Positions 35,425-44,133 of a DNA stretch of 64,000 nt are shown here, piece by piece. Source of the stretch: Actinokineospora bangkokensis (GTDB taxonomy: Bacteria > Actinomycetota > Actinomycetes > Mycobacteriales > Pseudonocardiaceae). The position numbers were made by a program, and so were the translations under genes. Every line of letters begins with the position of its first letter. Within the stretch, counting starts at the first letter, position 1. The DNA is taken from positions 142,101-206,100 of the forward strand of contig NZ_MKQR01000013.1 of assembly GCF_001940455.1 (NCBI RefSeq), given 5' to 3'. The notes under the pieces are model-generated. The model ran no database searches, was not told the DNA's origin, and worked only from the letters and a program-made list of their open reading frames with translations.

Positions 35425-36471
35425 TCAGGCGACCGGGATGACCGGGGCGCGGAAGTCGCCGCCGCCGTGGAGCGTGGCGCTCTCCGCGGTGAAGAAGTCG
35501 TGCGGCTGGCCCAGGGGTACCGCACTGGCCTTGTCCAGGGTGGCGAGCTGTTCGGCGGACAGGTGCACGTCGAGGGCGCCGAGGTAGCTCTCCAGGTGGT
35601 CCTCGGTGCGCGGGCCGATGATCGGGACGAGCGCGGTGGTCGAGCGCTCGGCCTTGGCCAGCAGCCAGGCGACGGCGACCTGGGCGGGAGCGGCGCCGAG
35701 CTCGTCGGCCACGGCCAGCACCACGTCGACCGCGGCGGTCTTGCGCTGGTCGTCCTCGGTGTGGATGACCCGGCCCCAGGCGGAGAGCCTGCCCTCCCCC
35801 GAGCTGCGGTACTTGCCGGTGAGCAGGCCGCCGCCGAGCGGGGACCACAGGGCCGCGCCCAGGCCCAGGGCCTCGGCCATGGGCAGCACCTCGCGATCGG
35901 CGGTGCGCTCGACGAGGCTGTACTCGAACTGGACGGCGGCCAGGGGCAGCTGCCCGCGCGCCTCCGCCAGCGCGACGCCGCGGGCGGTGCGCCAGGCGGG
36001 GAAGTTGGAGAGCCCGGCGTGCAGGACCTTGCCCGCCCTGGCCAGGTCGTCGAGGCCGCGCAGGACCTCCTCCATCGGCGTCAGCCCGTCCGGGGCGTGC
36101 ACCCACAGCAGGTCGACGCGGTCGGTGCGCAACCTGCGCAGGCTGTTCTCCACCGCGCGCACCATGTGCTGCCTGCTGTTCCCGGCGGTGAGCGGGTGCG
36201 ACTCGCCCTGCCCCAGGCTGAACTTGGTGGCCAGGGTGAACCGCTCGCGCCTGCCGTCGAGCAGCTCGCCCAGGATCTCCTCGGACTCGCCCACCTGGTA
36301 GCCGTCGGCGGTGTCGAGGAAGGTCCCGCCCGCGTCGGCGAAGCGGTCCAGGACCCTGGCCGCCACCTCCGGCGTGCTGCCGTGACCCCACCGGGTGCCG
36401 AACGTGCCCGTGCCCAGCGCCAGCGCGGACACCCGCAGCCCGCTGGTCCTGCCGAAGGTCGTGTGCCGCAT
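35425..36471 (-). CDS. Aldo/keto reductase
   Basis: This 348-residue NADPH-dependent oxidoreductase has a TIM-barrel fold. Catalytic tetrad residues are visible: Asp and Tyr in FLDTADGYQVGESEE, Lys in LATKFSLG and His in LLWVHAPDG. The cofactor region includes VPIIGPRTEDHL. The ATG at 36471 is supported by GGAGGGGGAGAGG upstream. It is divergent from a TetR regulator across twin palindromes, which implies repression until an inducer, perhaps a toxic carbonyl or its own substrate, appears. Confidence 0.92.
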   Translation of the reverse strand: MRHTTFGRTSGLRVSALALGTGTFGTRWGHGSTPEVAARVLDRFADAGGTFLDTADGYQVGESEEILGELLDGRRERFTLATKFSLGQGESHPLTAGNSRQHMVRAVENSLRRLRTDRVDLLWVHAPDGLTPMEEVLRGLDDLARAGKVLHAGLSNFPAWRTARGVALAEARGQLPLAAVQFEYSLVERTADREVLPMAEALGLGAALWSPLGGGLLTGKYRSSGEGRLSAWGRVIHTEDDQRKTAAVDVVLAVADELGAAPAQVAVAWLLAKAERSTTALVPIIGPRTEDHLESYLGALDVHLSAEQLATLDKASAVPLGQPHDFFTAESATLHGGGDFRAPVIPVA

Positions 36472-36524
36472 CGACCTCTCCCCCTCCTGTGGTCGACCCG
36501 TGCCGGGTCGCGCGTCCGACCGCT

Positions 36525-36546
36525 CGAAGTAAAGCGATCGCTGTAC
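36525..36546. promoter_or_regulatory. Operator copy 1 between the aldo-keto reductase and TetR genes
   Basis: The core GTAAAGCGATCGCTGTAC is an 18-bp near-perfect palindrome (one mismatched pair). With flanking CGAA it forms a 22-bp unit that recurs 47 bases away with one change. It lies about 55-75 bases upstream of the aldo-keto reductase ATG. Confidence 0.65.
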
Positions 36547-36571
36547 ATCACAAGCTAGCGAAGGGAACCGG

Positions 36572-36593
36572 CGAAGTAAAGCGATCGATGTAC
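36572..36593. promoter_or_regulatory. Operator copy 2 at the TetR gene promoter
   Basis: Same 22-bp unit as at 36525-36546 except for one base (C to A), with core GTAAAGCGATCGATGTAC. It overlaps the predicted -10 element TACCAT (36591-36596) of the TetR gene, so it would give autorepression. Confidence 0.65.
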
Positions 36594-36602
36594 CATCGGG
36601 GC

Positions 36603-37196
36603 GTGTCCAACGCGGATTCACCCCGTCGTGGCGGTCGCGGAGCGCGAGAGCGCATCCTCGCCGCGGCGGTCGACGTGTTCTACCGGGAAGGCATCCACGT
36701 CACCGGCGTGGCGCGGCTCGCCGAGGCGGCGTCGGTGTCGAGCCGCACCTTCTACCAGCACTTCCCCAGCAAGAACGCGCTGGTGGCGGCGTACCTGGAG
36801 CGGATCGACCCGCCCGTGGAGCGCAGGCTGGACGAGGCGGGGCTCTCCGCGCGCGAGCGGCTGGTGTCGCTCTTCGACCCGCCGGGGCAGGAGCCGGAAA
36901 CCGTGCGCGGCTGCCCGTTCCACAACGCGGTGGTGGAGGGCGCGGGCGAGCTGCCGGAGGTGCGCGAGATCGCGCGCAGGCACAAGGACCGGTTCACCCA
37001 GCGGCTCGTGGACACCGCGGCGGAGGCGGGAGCGCGCGACCCGGAGGAGCTGGGCCGGCAGCTGGCCGTGCTGTTCGAGGGAGCGCTGGCGCTGTCGACC
37101 TCGTGCGACGACGTGGCGAAGATGGCCGCGGCGCGCAGCGCGGCGGAGGTGCTGGTGGCGGCGGCTGTCGAGCAGCGGCCCGCGGGGGTCGGCTGA
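36603..37196 (+). CDS. TetR-family transcriptional regulator
   Basis: This 197-residue regulator has an N-terminal HTH (ARERILAAAVDVFYREGIHV, then SVSSRTFYQHFPSKNALVAA) and a C-terminal ligand domain with CPFHNAVVEGAG, typical of the group beside reductases and hydrolases. I chose the GTG at 36603: the earlier ATG at 36588 lies inside the operator, and GTG 36603 lies six bases after the -10 element TACCAT, fitting a leaderless start. It probably represses itself and the divergent aldo-keto reductase gene. Confidence 0.9.
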   Translation: MSNADSPRRGGRGARERILAAAVDVFYREGIHVTGVARLAEAASVSSRTFYQHFPSKNALVAAYLERIDPPVERRLDEAGLSARERLVSLFDPPGQEPETVRGCPFHNAVVEGAGELPEVREIARRHKDRFTQRLVDTAAEAGARDPEELGRQLAVLFEGALALSTSCDDVAKMAAARSAAEVLVAAAVEQRPAGVG

Positions 37197-37250
37197 CCCC
37201 GGTGGGGACGCCCCCGGCCGACCCGCGCGGGGCCGACCGGGGACCGGGGG

Positions 37251-37751
37251 TCACTTGACCGCGGCGAGGGCGGCGTCGTAGTCCGGCTCGGTGGTGATCT
37301 CGTCCACCAGCTGCGCGTGCACGACCGTGTCCGACTCGTCGAGCACCACCACGGCGCGCGCGGCGAGACCGGCCATCGGGCCGTCCTCGATGGCCACGCC
37401 GTAGTCGGTGCGGAAGTCGGTGCCGCGCATCGTCGACAGCGCCGTCACGTTGTCCAGGCCCTCGGCGCCGCAGAAGCGGCCCTGGGCGAACGGCAGGTCG
37501 GCCGAGATGCACAGCACGACCGTGTTCTCCAGCGCGGACGCCTCCTCGTTGAACCGGCGCACGGAGGCCGCGCACACCCCGGTGTCGACGCTGGGGAAGA
37601 TGTTCAGGATCTTCTTCTTGCCCGCGAACGCGCCCAGCTCGACGTCGCCGAGCCCCTGCCCGACCAGCTTGAACGCCGGGGCGGTGGCCCCGACCTCGGG
37701 GAACTGCCCGCCCACGGTGACGGGGTTGCCCTTCAAGTTCACCTGCGACAC
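37251..37751 (-). CDS. tpx: Thiol peroxidase (Tpx, atypical 2-Cys peroxiredoxin)
   Basis: This 166-residue cytoplasmic peroxidase reduces hydrogen and organic peroxides, with electrons from thioredoxin. The peroxidatic Cys60 lies in [11 protein letters not shown] and the resolving Cys94 in [10 protein letters not shown], the same spacing as in E. coli Tpx. The threonine in VDTGVC completes the active site. The GTG start is supported by CCGGAGG upstream and gives the family's usual length. Confidence 0.95.
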   Translation of the reverse strand: MSQVNLKGNPVTVGGQFPEVGATAPAFKLVGQGLGDVELGAFAGKKKILNIFPSVDTGVCAASVRRFNEEASALENTVVLCISADLPFAQGRFCGAEGLDNVTALSTMRGTDFRTDYGVAIEDGPMAGLAARAVVVLDESDTVVHAQLVDEITTEPDYDAALAAVK

Positions 37752-37948
37752 GCCAAACCTCCGGCTGCTGAGATCGTCTGCGGCCGGATCGTATCGGCGC
37801 CGCCACCGGCGCCGGATCCCCGGTGGGACGCACGTCTCGCCCCCGGGTGGCGCAGGCGCGCTGCCACACCGGGCGCCGCCGGACCGATACCCCCCGTCAC
37901 CACGGCCCGCCATCGGAGCGCGGCCGTTCTCTCTGGGGAGCTGGGGCC

Positions 37949-38442
37949 ATGCACTTCCTCGCGCGATGACGCGCGCGTCGGCCACCGCTGTGGTGGTAGC
38001 AGCGCTGATGGCACGCGAACGCGGAACCGCTGACCGCGGTGCCGGGCACGGCCGAGATGCTGCTCGGCGGCAACGCCGGCAGCTCGCTGTCGGAAGACGC
38101 TGTACGTCCAGCTGACGCTGGGTCTCCGGGAGGCCGAGCCGCTGCAACCGGTGCTCGCCACCTGGCCCGCCCAGCCTTCGGTGCACGACGACGTGCGGTT
38201 CGACAACGACTCCCACGACCCCGAGGGCTGGGGCACCAGCGTGGTGTCACTGGACTTCGGGGACGGCGAGCCCGCGCAAAGTCGTGCGGTTCGACCTCAC
38301 CCACGCGTTCACCGCCGAGGACCTGGCTGAGGGCAGCGTGGTGTTCAAGGCCGTCGCCGAGCCCTCCGGGGTGCGGGACGCGGTGGTGGCGGACAACGCG
38401 GTGATCGCGCCCGCGACGGTGATGCGGCCCGCGGCGGGCTGA
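37949..38442 (+). pseudogene. Frameshifted gene for a secreted PKD-domain protein
   Basis: Three reading frames must be joined. A start at 37949 or 37966 gives a signal peptide ([15 protein letters not shown]); after a shift near 38012 the next frame continues [19 protein letters not shown]; after another near 38090 a third frame reads [20 protein letters not shown] and [12 protein letters not shown], a PKD-type beta-sandwich motif; after a last shift near 38275 the frame KVVRFDLTHAFTAEDLAEG leads to the TGA at 38440-38442. Each piece fits its neighbour in the PKD fold, so this was one gene of about 160 codons. It fills most of the 730-base gap between tpx and the transglutaminase gene. Sequencing error could explain one shift but hardly three. 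Confidence 0.6.
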
Positions 38443-38481
38443 TCGCACCGGTGGGGTCGGGTGCCGCCCGGCCCCACCGGG

Positions 38482-39363
38482 TCAGCTCACCGCGATGACG
38501 CCGACGGTGCGGGTCGCGGTGAGGGTTCCGCCGGGGGCGCCGACGTAGGAGCCGGAGGTGGGGGCGACGTCGGCGTAGTCGCGGCCGGTGGCGACGGTGA
38601 GGTAGGCGGCGGTGGCGCGGCGGCCGTTGCAGGGGTCGAAGGGGGTGGCGACGGCGCCGTGCGGGTGCGGGAGGATGACCTCCACCCAGGCGTGCGTGCC
38701 GCCCTGGCCGAGCAGGTGGCCGGAGACGTAGCGGGCGGGCAGGCCGACCTGGTGGCAGAGGGCGAGCATCAGGTGCGCGGAGTCCTGGCACACGCCCACC
38801 CCGCCCGCCAGCGCCTCCGCGGCGGTGGTGGTGACCGTGGTGGTGCCGTTGGCGTAGCGCAGCGCCGAGTGCACCCAGGCGCACAGCTGCTCGGCCAGGT
38901 CGAGGCCGTGGCCGCGGAAGCCCGCGGCCACGTCGCGGATGGCGTCGTCGGCCGCGGTGAGCCGGGTGGTGCGGCGCAGCCTGCGGTCGGTGAGCGCCAG
39001 GCTGGGCAGCGTGGTGGGGCCGTCGGCGCGGACCCGCTCCAGCACCGCGCGCAGCCGGAACTCCACGTGGTCGGCCACCGCGGGCGCGAACGCCTTGACG
39101 ATGGTGTTGCCCGACAGGTCCGAGGTGGTCCAGCGCCGGGAGGCGGCGCCGAGGACGGTCACGTCGTGCTCGCGCAGGTGCTGGTCGCCGTGCCGGGCGG
39201 CCGGGACGAACACCAACCGCTGGCGCACCGACCCGACCGGGGTCGGGTAGTCGTAGCGGAAGGACTGCTCGAGCCGGTAGCCGACGCGGTCGGCGCCGTC
39301 GAGGTCGAGGGCGGTGTGGTCCAGCAGCGGAGCTGTCGACGTGTCGCCGTTGAGCACGTTCAT
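38482..39363 (-). CDS. Transglutaminase-like protein
   Basis: This 293-residue protein has an N-terminal immunoglobulin-like part (YRLEQSFRYDYPTPVGSVRQ) and a transglutaminase/protease-like core with the catalytic triad: Cys in GGVGVCQDSAHLML, His in GGTHAWVEV and Asp in FDPCNGRRA. Such bacterial proteins act as peptidases or amidases; the exact reaction is unknown. There is no signal peptide. The next gene upstream on the same strand ends 24 bases away, so they share a message. Confidence 0.88.
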   Translation of the reverse strand: MNVLNGDTSTAPLLDHTALDLDGADRVGYRLEQSFRYDYPTPVGSVRQRLVFVPAARHGDQHLREHDVTVLGAASRRWTTSDLSGNTIVKAFAPAVADHVEFRLRAVLERVRADGPTTLPSLALTDRRLRRTTRLTAADDAIRDVAAGFRGHGLDLAEQLCAWVHSALRYANGTTTVTTTAAEALAGGVGVCQDSAHLMLALCHQVGLPARYVSGHLLGQGGTHAWVEVILPHPHGAVATPFDPCNGRRATAAYLTVATGRDYADVAPTSGSYVGAPGGTLTATRTVGVIAVS

Positions 39364-39387
39364 GGTGCTGATGGTGCCCCCGCGGTG

Positions 39388-39717
39388 TTACCCCGGGATG
39401 ACGGGGAGGAGGTCCAATTCGGTCCACCCCTCCCCCTCGACGGTGGTCTTGAGCACTCGGGGGGTCTCCAGCAGCGCCCGGGGCCACTCCCGCTGGATCG
39501 CGGGCACCAACCGGCGGACCGCGCCGCCAGCCGGGCAACCCCCATCCCGGTGACCTTCCATCAGGAAGAACACGCCGGGGTTGTCGACGCAGCGCGACCA
39601 CCAGAACCAGGCGTTGGCCTCCTCGGCGCGCGCGGCCTGGGTGAACTCGTCCACCACCGACAGCCAGCGCTCGACCCACTCCGGCCGCACGTGGAAGCGG
39701 ATGACCTGCGTCAACAC
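39388..39717 (-). CDS. Small ABM-like (antibiotic biosynthesis monooxygenase fold) protein
   Basis: This 109-residue protein starts VLTQVIRFHVRPEWVERWLS, typical of dimeric alpha-beta barrel proteins, and has the strand FFLMEGH in the middle. No catalytic residue can be assigned. I prefer GTG 39717 with AGGGGTGG eight bases upstream; GTG 39729 adds four residues. It is the first gene of a pair with the transglutaminase and is driven by the promoter at 39810-39839. Confidence 0.65.
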   Translation of the reverse strand: MLTQVIRFHVRPEWVERWLSVVDEFTQAARAEEANAWFWWSRCVDNPGVFFLMEGHRDGGCPAGGAVRRLVPAIQREWPRALLETPRVLKTTVEGEGWTELDLLPVIPG

Positions 39718-39809
39718 GCCGGGTGCCACCCCTGGGGGGTGCACACCGGCGCCCAGCTGACCTTCGTGCCGTCCACGGGTCCTCCTCGGGTCAACAGTCG
39801 GTGACTTGC

Positions 39810-39839
39810 ACCGTAGAACTCGTTCGGGGGACAAGTCAA
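39810..39839 (-). promoter_or_regulatory. Predicted promoter of the ABM/transglutaminase pair
   Basis: On the minus strand TTGACT (39834-39839) and TACGGT (39810-39815) are 18 bases apart. The spacer and flanks carry two GGTGACT words (near 39800 and 39845), possible contacts for the divergent TetR regulator. Confidence 0.5.
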
Positions 39840-39863
39840 CGCCTGGTGACTACACTGCGCTGC

Positions 39864-39911
39864 ATGACGGTGGACTCGCCCGGCGCACCAGGCGGGAGGA
39901 TGGCGGGATGA
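39864..39911 (+). CDS. Possible 15-codon leader peptide ahead of the TetR gene
   Basis: An ATG lies seven bases after a TACACT element (39851-39856) and opens a short frame reading MTVDSPGAPGGRMAG, which stops 13 bases before the TetR GTG. If the message is leaderless, this peptide would be translated first and could couple translation to the regulator. This is inference only. Confidence 0.25.
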   Translation: MTVDSPGAPGGRMAG

Positions 39912-39924
39912 ACGGACCCCAGCG

Positions 39925-40506
39925 GTGAGCGCGTCCCGGCGCCGGGACGCCCCCGCCACCCGCGCGGCGATCCTCGACGCCGCCCGCGTCCTGTTCAGCA
40001 CCGAGGGCCTGGACCGGGTGACCCTGCGCGACATCGCCGCCGAGGCGGGTGTGGACCCGGCCATGGTGATCCGCTACTTCGGCTCCAAGGACGGGCTGTT
40101 CGACGAGGCCGCGCGGTTCGACCTGCGGCTGCCGGACCTGTCCGGTGTCACCCCCGACGAGCTGGGCCCGGCGCTGCTGCCGCACCTGTTCGAGGTGTGG
40201 GAGAACAACGCGGGGTTCCTCGCGCTGCTGCGGGCGGCCACGACGAACCGGTCGGCGGCGGACAAGATGCTGGACCTGTTCGTCGAGCAGGTCGCGCCCG
40301 CCCTGGCCAGGGCCGCGGTGGACAGGCCGGGTGAGCGCGCCGCGCTGCTGGGCTCGCAGGTGCTGGGCATGGTGCTGTCGCGCTACGTGCTGCGCGTGCC
40401 CCCGCTCGTGCGGATGGACCGCGACGAGCTCGGGGCGTGGCTGACCCCGGTGATCCGCTACTACCTCACCTCCCCCGCCCCGGGGGCACCGGACGACCCC
40501 GCCTGA
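39925..40506 (+). CDS. TetR-family transcriptional regulator
   Basis: This 193-residue regulator has an N-terminal HTH (TRAAILDAARVLFSTEGLD, then DPAMVIRYFGSKDGLFDEA) and a C-terminal domain of the TetR_C_33-like kind (GSQVLGMVLSRYVLRVPPL). It is divergent from the ABM/transglutaminase pair and 40 bases upstream of an FAD monooxygenase gene on the same strand, either of which could be its target. Confidence 0.9.
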   Translation: MSASRRRDAPATRAAILDAARVLFSTEGLDRVTLRDIAAEAGVDPAMVIRYFGSKDGLFDEAARFDLRLPDLSGVTPDELGPALLPHLFEVWENNAGFLALLRAATTNRSAADKMLDLFVEQVAPALARAAVDRPGERAALLGSQVLGMVLSRYVLRVPPLVRMDRDELGAWLTPVIRYYLTSPAPGAPDDPA

Positions 40507-40546
40507 CGACCCGGCGGGGGTCGCCCGGCTGGGCGAGGATGGGCCC

Positions 40547-41740
40547 ATGGACACACGGCCGGTGGTGGTCGTCGGGGGAGGTCCCGGCGGGATGGTGCTC
40601 GGCTACCTGCTCGCCAGGGCGGGGGTGCGGACGACGGTGCTGGAGTCGCACGGCGACTTCGCCCGCCGCTTCCGCGGCGACTCGCTGCACCCGTACACCC
40701 TGGAGCTGTTCGACCAGCTCGGGTTGGCCGAGGAGCTGCTGCGGGTGGCCCACCACCCGGCGCGGTACTTCCGCTTCCACACCCCGCACGGGCCGGTGAC
40801 GGTCGCGGACTACGCCAAGGTGCGCAGCCGGTTCCCCTACGTCGCGCTGATGCCGCAGGCGAGGTTCCTGGACTTCCTGGCCGCGCGGGCCGCCGAGCTG
40901 CCCGGGTTCGAGCTGCGGATGAACACCCGGGTGACCGGCCTGCTGCGCGACGACGACGGCGTCGTCACCGGGGTGCGCCACCGGGACGGGGAGGTGCGGG
41001 CTCGGTTGGTGGTGGCCGCCGACGGTCGGTTCTCCAAGGTGCGGGCGCTGGCCGAGCTGCCCGCCACCAGCCTCGGCGCGGCGACGGACCTGCTGTGGTT
41101 CACCCTGCCCCGTCGCGCGGGCGACCCGCCGGACGCCGACGTCGACCTGTACTTCGCCCGGGACAACTACCTCGGGCTGCTCGGCGGGACCGACACCTGG
41201 CAGGTGGGGTACAGCCTGCCCAAGGGCGGGTACGCCGCGGCCCGCGAGGCGGGGGTGGAGCCGATCCGGGCCGCGGTGCGGGAGCTGGTCCCGTGGCTGG
41301 CCGACCGGGTGGACCAGCTCGCGGAGTTCTCCGACACGACCCTGCTGTCGGTGGACATCAGCCGGGTGCACCGCTGGCACCGCCCCGGGCTGCTGCTCAT
41401 CGGCGACGCCGCGCACGTCATCTCCCCGGTGGGCGGCAACGGCATCCTCATGGCCGTGCAGGACGCCGTCGCCGCGGCCAACCACCTCGTGCCGCTGGGC
41501 GCGGGCCCGGTGCCGGAGGAGGTGCTGGCCGCGGTCCAGGCCGAGCGGGAGCCGGCGATCCGCGCCGTGCAGGCCCAGCAGCTGCGCATCGAGCGGCAGG
41601 CGGCCAAGGCCCGCGAGCGCGGCCGCTCCATCGCCCCGCCGCGCGTCCTGCGGCTCATCACCGCCATCCCCGGTGTGCGGGGCCGGGCCGCCCGCCGCAA
41701 CGCCTACGGCCCCAACCCGCCCGCCCTGATCACGCCCTGA
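40547..41740 (+). CDS. FAD-dependent monooxygenase (PHBH/UbiH-like)
   Basis: This 397-residue flavoprotein has the Rossmann motif VVVVGGGPGGMVLGYLLARAG near residue 5, the second NADPH/FAD motif VVAADGRFSKVR and the GD motif LLLIGDAAHVISPVGGNGI. These define group A aromatic hydroxylases and related tailoring enzymes; the substrate is unknown. The C-terminal basic segment (LRIERQAAKARERGRSI) is shared with a common actinobacterial subgroup. It lies behind the TetR gene, which may control it. Confidence 0.9.
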   Translation: MDTRPVVVVGGGPGGMVLGYLLARAGVRTTVLESHGDFARRFRGDSLHPYTLELFDQLGLAEELLRVAHHPARYFRFHTPHGPVTVADYAKVRSRFPYVALMPQARFLDFLAARAAELPGFELRMNTRVTGLLRDDDGVVTGVRHRDGEVRARLVVAADGRFSKVRALAELPATSLGAATDLLWFTLPRRAGDPPDADVDLYFARDNYLGLLGGTDTWQVGYSLPKGGYAAAREAGVEPIRAAVRELVPWLADRVDQLAEFSDTTLLSVDISRVHRWHRPGLLLIGDAAHVISPVGGNGILMAVQDAVAAANHLVPLGAGPVPEEVLAAVQAEREPAIRAVQAQQLRIERQAAKARERGRSIAPPRVLRLITAIPGVRGRAARRNAYGPNPPALITP

Positions 41741-41783
41741 CCCTGCGTTGTTCCGACCCTGCGCTGATCAGGTCCGGGACTGG

Positions 41784-44003
41784 TCAGACCCGGTCGAGCA
41801 GCGCCAGCCGCTCCCCCTCCTCGAACACGACCACCGGGTGCAGGTCGATGCCGGTCTCGGCGGCCTCGGCCCAGCGCGCCCGCGCGGTGCTGGGCTCCCC
41901 CCGGCGCGCGGCCGCGTTGCCCTGCCCGGTGAGCGCGCGGGCGTGCTCGTACTCCACGTCGTCGCCGCCCAGGTCCGCCCACTCGGCGGCCTCGGCGTAC
42001 AGCTCGGCGGCCCGCTCGTGCTCGCCCGCCCGGTAGTGCACCCACGCCAGGCAGTTCGACCCCATCACCACCCCGCTGGAGTCGGGGCCGGAGTCGGAGA
42101 TCGTCCTGGCCAGCTCCAGCGCCTCGGTGGCGGGGGCGAACGCCTCGGCGGACCGCCCGCACCGGGTCAGCGCCAGGGCCAGCCCGCGCAGGGTGATCAT
42201 CGCGTTGCGGCCGCGGCCCGCGGCGCGGTAGGCGGCCAGCACGTCCAGCAGCTCGGGCACGGCGGCCTCGGCCTGCCCGCAGTAGACGCGCGCCCAGGCG
42301 CCGCTGGAGAGCGCGTCGAGGGCGCCGTGCTCGTCCCCGGCGGCGGTGGCGGCCGCGTAGGCCTCCCGGTGCATCGCCAGGGCCAGGTCCACCGACCCGA
42401 CGTGCAGGTGGGCCATGCCCAGGGAGTTGAGCATCATGCCGGTGGCCCGGTCGTCGCGCGCGGCGCGGGCGGCGGTGAGCCCGTGCTCGTGGGTGAGCAG
42501 CCACGGGTCGGTGCGCTTGTCGTGGAAGTAGAACGCGCGCAGCAGGTAGGCCAGCTGCCAGCAGGCGACCAGCGCCCCGTGCCGCAGGGCCAGCTCCACC
42601 ACCCGCTCCAGGGTCGGCGCCTGCGCGCGGAACCACTCCAGCGCCGCCGCGCGGTCGGCCAGCGGGTGCTCGCGCTGGACGGCGACGGGCCGGTAGCGGT
42701 GGGGGTCGAGCAGGGCCGCCGCGGCCGCGACCCGGTCGAGGGTGAAGGCGATGAGCCGGTCCAGCGCGGCGCGCCGGGTGTCGGCGGCCACCAGCGGCAG
42801 CGCGTGCCGGACGGCGAAGAGCCGCACCAGGTCGTGCGTGGCGTGCCCGGCGGGGTCGCGGCGCAGCAGGTTCGCCGCGCGCAGCCGGGCGAGCAGCCGG
42901 TCGGACTCGCCGGGGTCCAGGCCCGCCATCGCCTCGGCGGCGTCGGGCTCGACCGGGCCGCCGGGGTGGCAGGCGAGCAGGCCGAAGAACCAGCGCTGGT
43001 CCTCGGGCAGGGTGTCGAGGGTGATGGCGAAGGCGGCGGCGACGGCGCGCTCGCCGTCGTCGAGGTGGGCCAGCCGGGTGCGCTCGTCGGCCAGCCGGGC
43101 GCGGAACCGGTCGACCGCCCAGGACGGGCCGCGCAGCTGCGCCGCGGCGATCCGGATGGCCAGCGGCAGCCGGTCGCACAGCTCGACCACCTCGCGGGCG
43201 GTGCCGGGGTCGGGCAGGCGGTCGTCGGGCAGCTGCGCGCCGAGCAGGTGCACGGCCTCCTGCTCGTCGAGCACGTCGACGTGCACGTGGTGGGCGCCGT
43301 CGAGGGCCGCCAGCTCGGAGCGGCTGGTGACCAGCACCCGGCACAGCTGCCCCGGGGGCACCAGCGGGCGCACCTGCTCCGCCGAGGCCGCGTTGTCCAG
43401 CACGAGCAGGACGCCCCTGGTGCGCATGAGGTCGCGGTAGGTGTTGAGCCGCCCGTCGAGGTCCGGGGGCAGGGTCTCGGTGATGCCGAAGCGGGGCAGC
43501 AGGGAGCCCAGGACGTCGAAGGCGGTCTGCGGCCGCGCGCCTGGGGTGTGGCCGCCGAGGTCGAAGAAGAAGGCGCCGTCGGGGAAGTCGCCGTGGCAGG
43601 CCTCGGCCGCGGCGGCCAGCGCCAGCGCGGTCTTGCCGGACCCGGCCAGGCCGTGCAGGGCGCACACCCTGGCGGTGGCGCCGGTGTCGGTGTGCAGCAC
43701 GGCGGCGACCTCGGCCAGCAGGGCGGCGCGGCCGGTGAAGTCGGCGGGCGGGTCGGGCAGCCCGTGCGGGCGGTGCTCGCCCCGGCGCGGGCGCACCGCC
43801 GCCTTCGGCACGAGCGCGAGCAGCGCGCCCCCGGCGCCCAGCACCTCGTCGAGCCTGGTCGCCGTCTCCGGCGAGGGCTTGGACCGGCCGTTCTCGGTCT
43901 TGCTGATCTGCGACTTGCTGAGGAACACCTTCTTGGCCAACGCGTCCTGGGAAAGCCCCTGTGCGTTGCGCAGCCGCAACACCTCGCTGCCGAACTCGTT
44001 CAT
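41784..44003 (-). CDS. STAND regulator: XRE HTH, NB-ARC ATPase and TPR repeats
   Basis: This 739-residue cytoplasmic protein has an HTH at residues 5-62 (LSQDALAKKVFLSKSQISK), then an NB-ARC switch ATPase with Walker A GLAGSGKT (118-125), Walker B VLLVLDNAAS (198-207), TSR sensor (226-228) and the LPLAIR motif, then TPR-type helical repeats from about residue 450 to the end. STAND proteins of this build resemble AfsR-type regulators without the SARP domain: ligand binding to the TPR part opens the ATPase and changes DNA binding. I chose ATG 44003, with GGGGAG upstream. A related TIR-STAND gene lies immediately upstream on the same strand. Confidence 0.88.
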   Translation of the reverse strand: MNEFGSEVLRLRNAQGLSQDALAKKVFLSKSQISKTENGRSKPSPETATRLDEVLGAGGALLALVPKAAVRPRRGEHRPHGLPDPPADFTGRAALLAEVAAVLHTDTGATARVCALHGLAGSGKTALALAAAAEACHGDFPDGAFFFDLGGHTPGARPQTAFDVLGSLLPRFGITETLPPDLDGRLNTYRDLMRTRGVLLVLDNAASAEQVRPLVPPGQLCRVLVTSRSELAALDGAHHVHVDVLDEQEAVHLLGAQLPDDRLPDPGTAREVVELCDRLPLAIRIAAAQLRGPSWAVDRFRARLADERTRLAHLDDGERAVAAAFAITLDTLPEDQRWFFGLLACHPGGPVEPDAAEAMAGLDPGESDRLLARLRAANLLRRDPAGHATHDLVRLFAVRHALPLVAADTRRAALDRLIAFTLDRVAAAAALLDPHRYRPVAVQREHPLADRAAALEWFRAQAPTLERVVELALRHGALVACWQLAYLLRAFYFHDKRTDPWLLTHEHGLTAARAARDDRATGMMLNSLGMAHLHVGSVDLALAMHREAYAAATAAGDEHGALDALSSGAWARVYCGQAEAAVPELLDVLAAYRAAGRGRNAMITLRGLALALTRCGRSAEAFAPATEALELARTISDSGPDSSGVVMGSNCLAWVHYRAGEHERAAELYAEAAEWADLGGDDVEYEHARALTGQGNAAARRGEPSTARARWAEAAETGIDLHPVVVFEEGERLALLDRV

Positions 44004-44097
44004 GTCACTCCCCTGGCGCTCCTGCCGTGGCCCACCCATCCGAGCAGAGGGCGGTGGCGGCGGGCAACGGTCGCGGTGGTGCGTGGCGGTTCCTGTC

Positions 44098-44117
44098 GGT
44101 TTCCCGGTCGGGAAACC
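44098..44117. other. 20-bp near-perfect palindrome between the two STAND genes
   Basis: GGTTTCCCG-GT-CGGGAAACC has nine-base perfect arms. It lies 94 bases upstream of the XRE-STAND start and just past the TIR-STAND stop. It could be an operator for the XRE-STAND protein's HTH or a terminator of the upstream gene; with no U-run and such a short centre I favour an operator. Confidence 0.5.
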
Positions 44118-44133
44118 CGTGGCGGGCCCGCGC

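Noticed and set aside
36588..36602. ATG start giving MYHRG at the TetR gene
   Set aside because: It lies inside the operator and the predicted -10 region, so it would be upstream of the transcript start.
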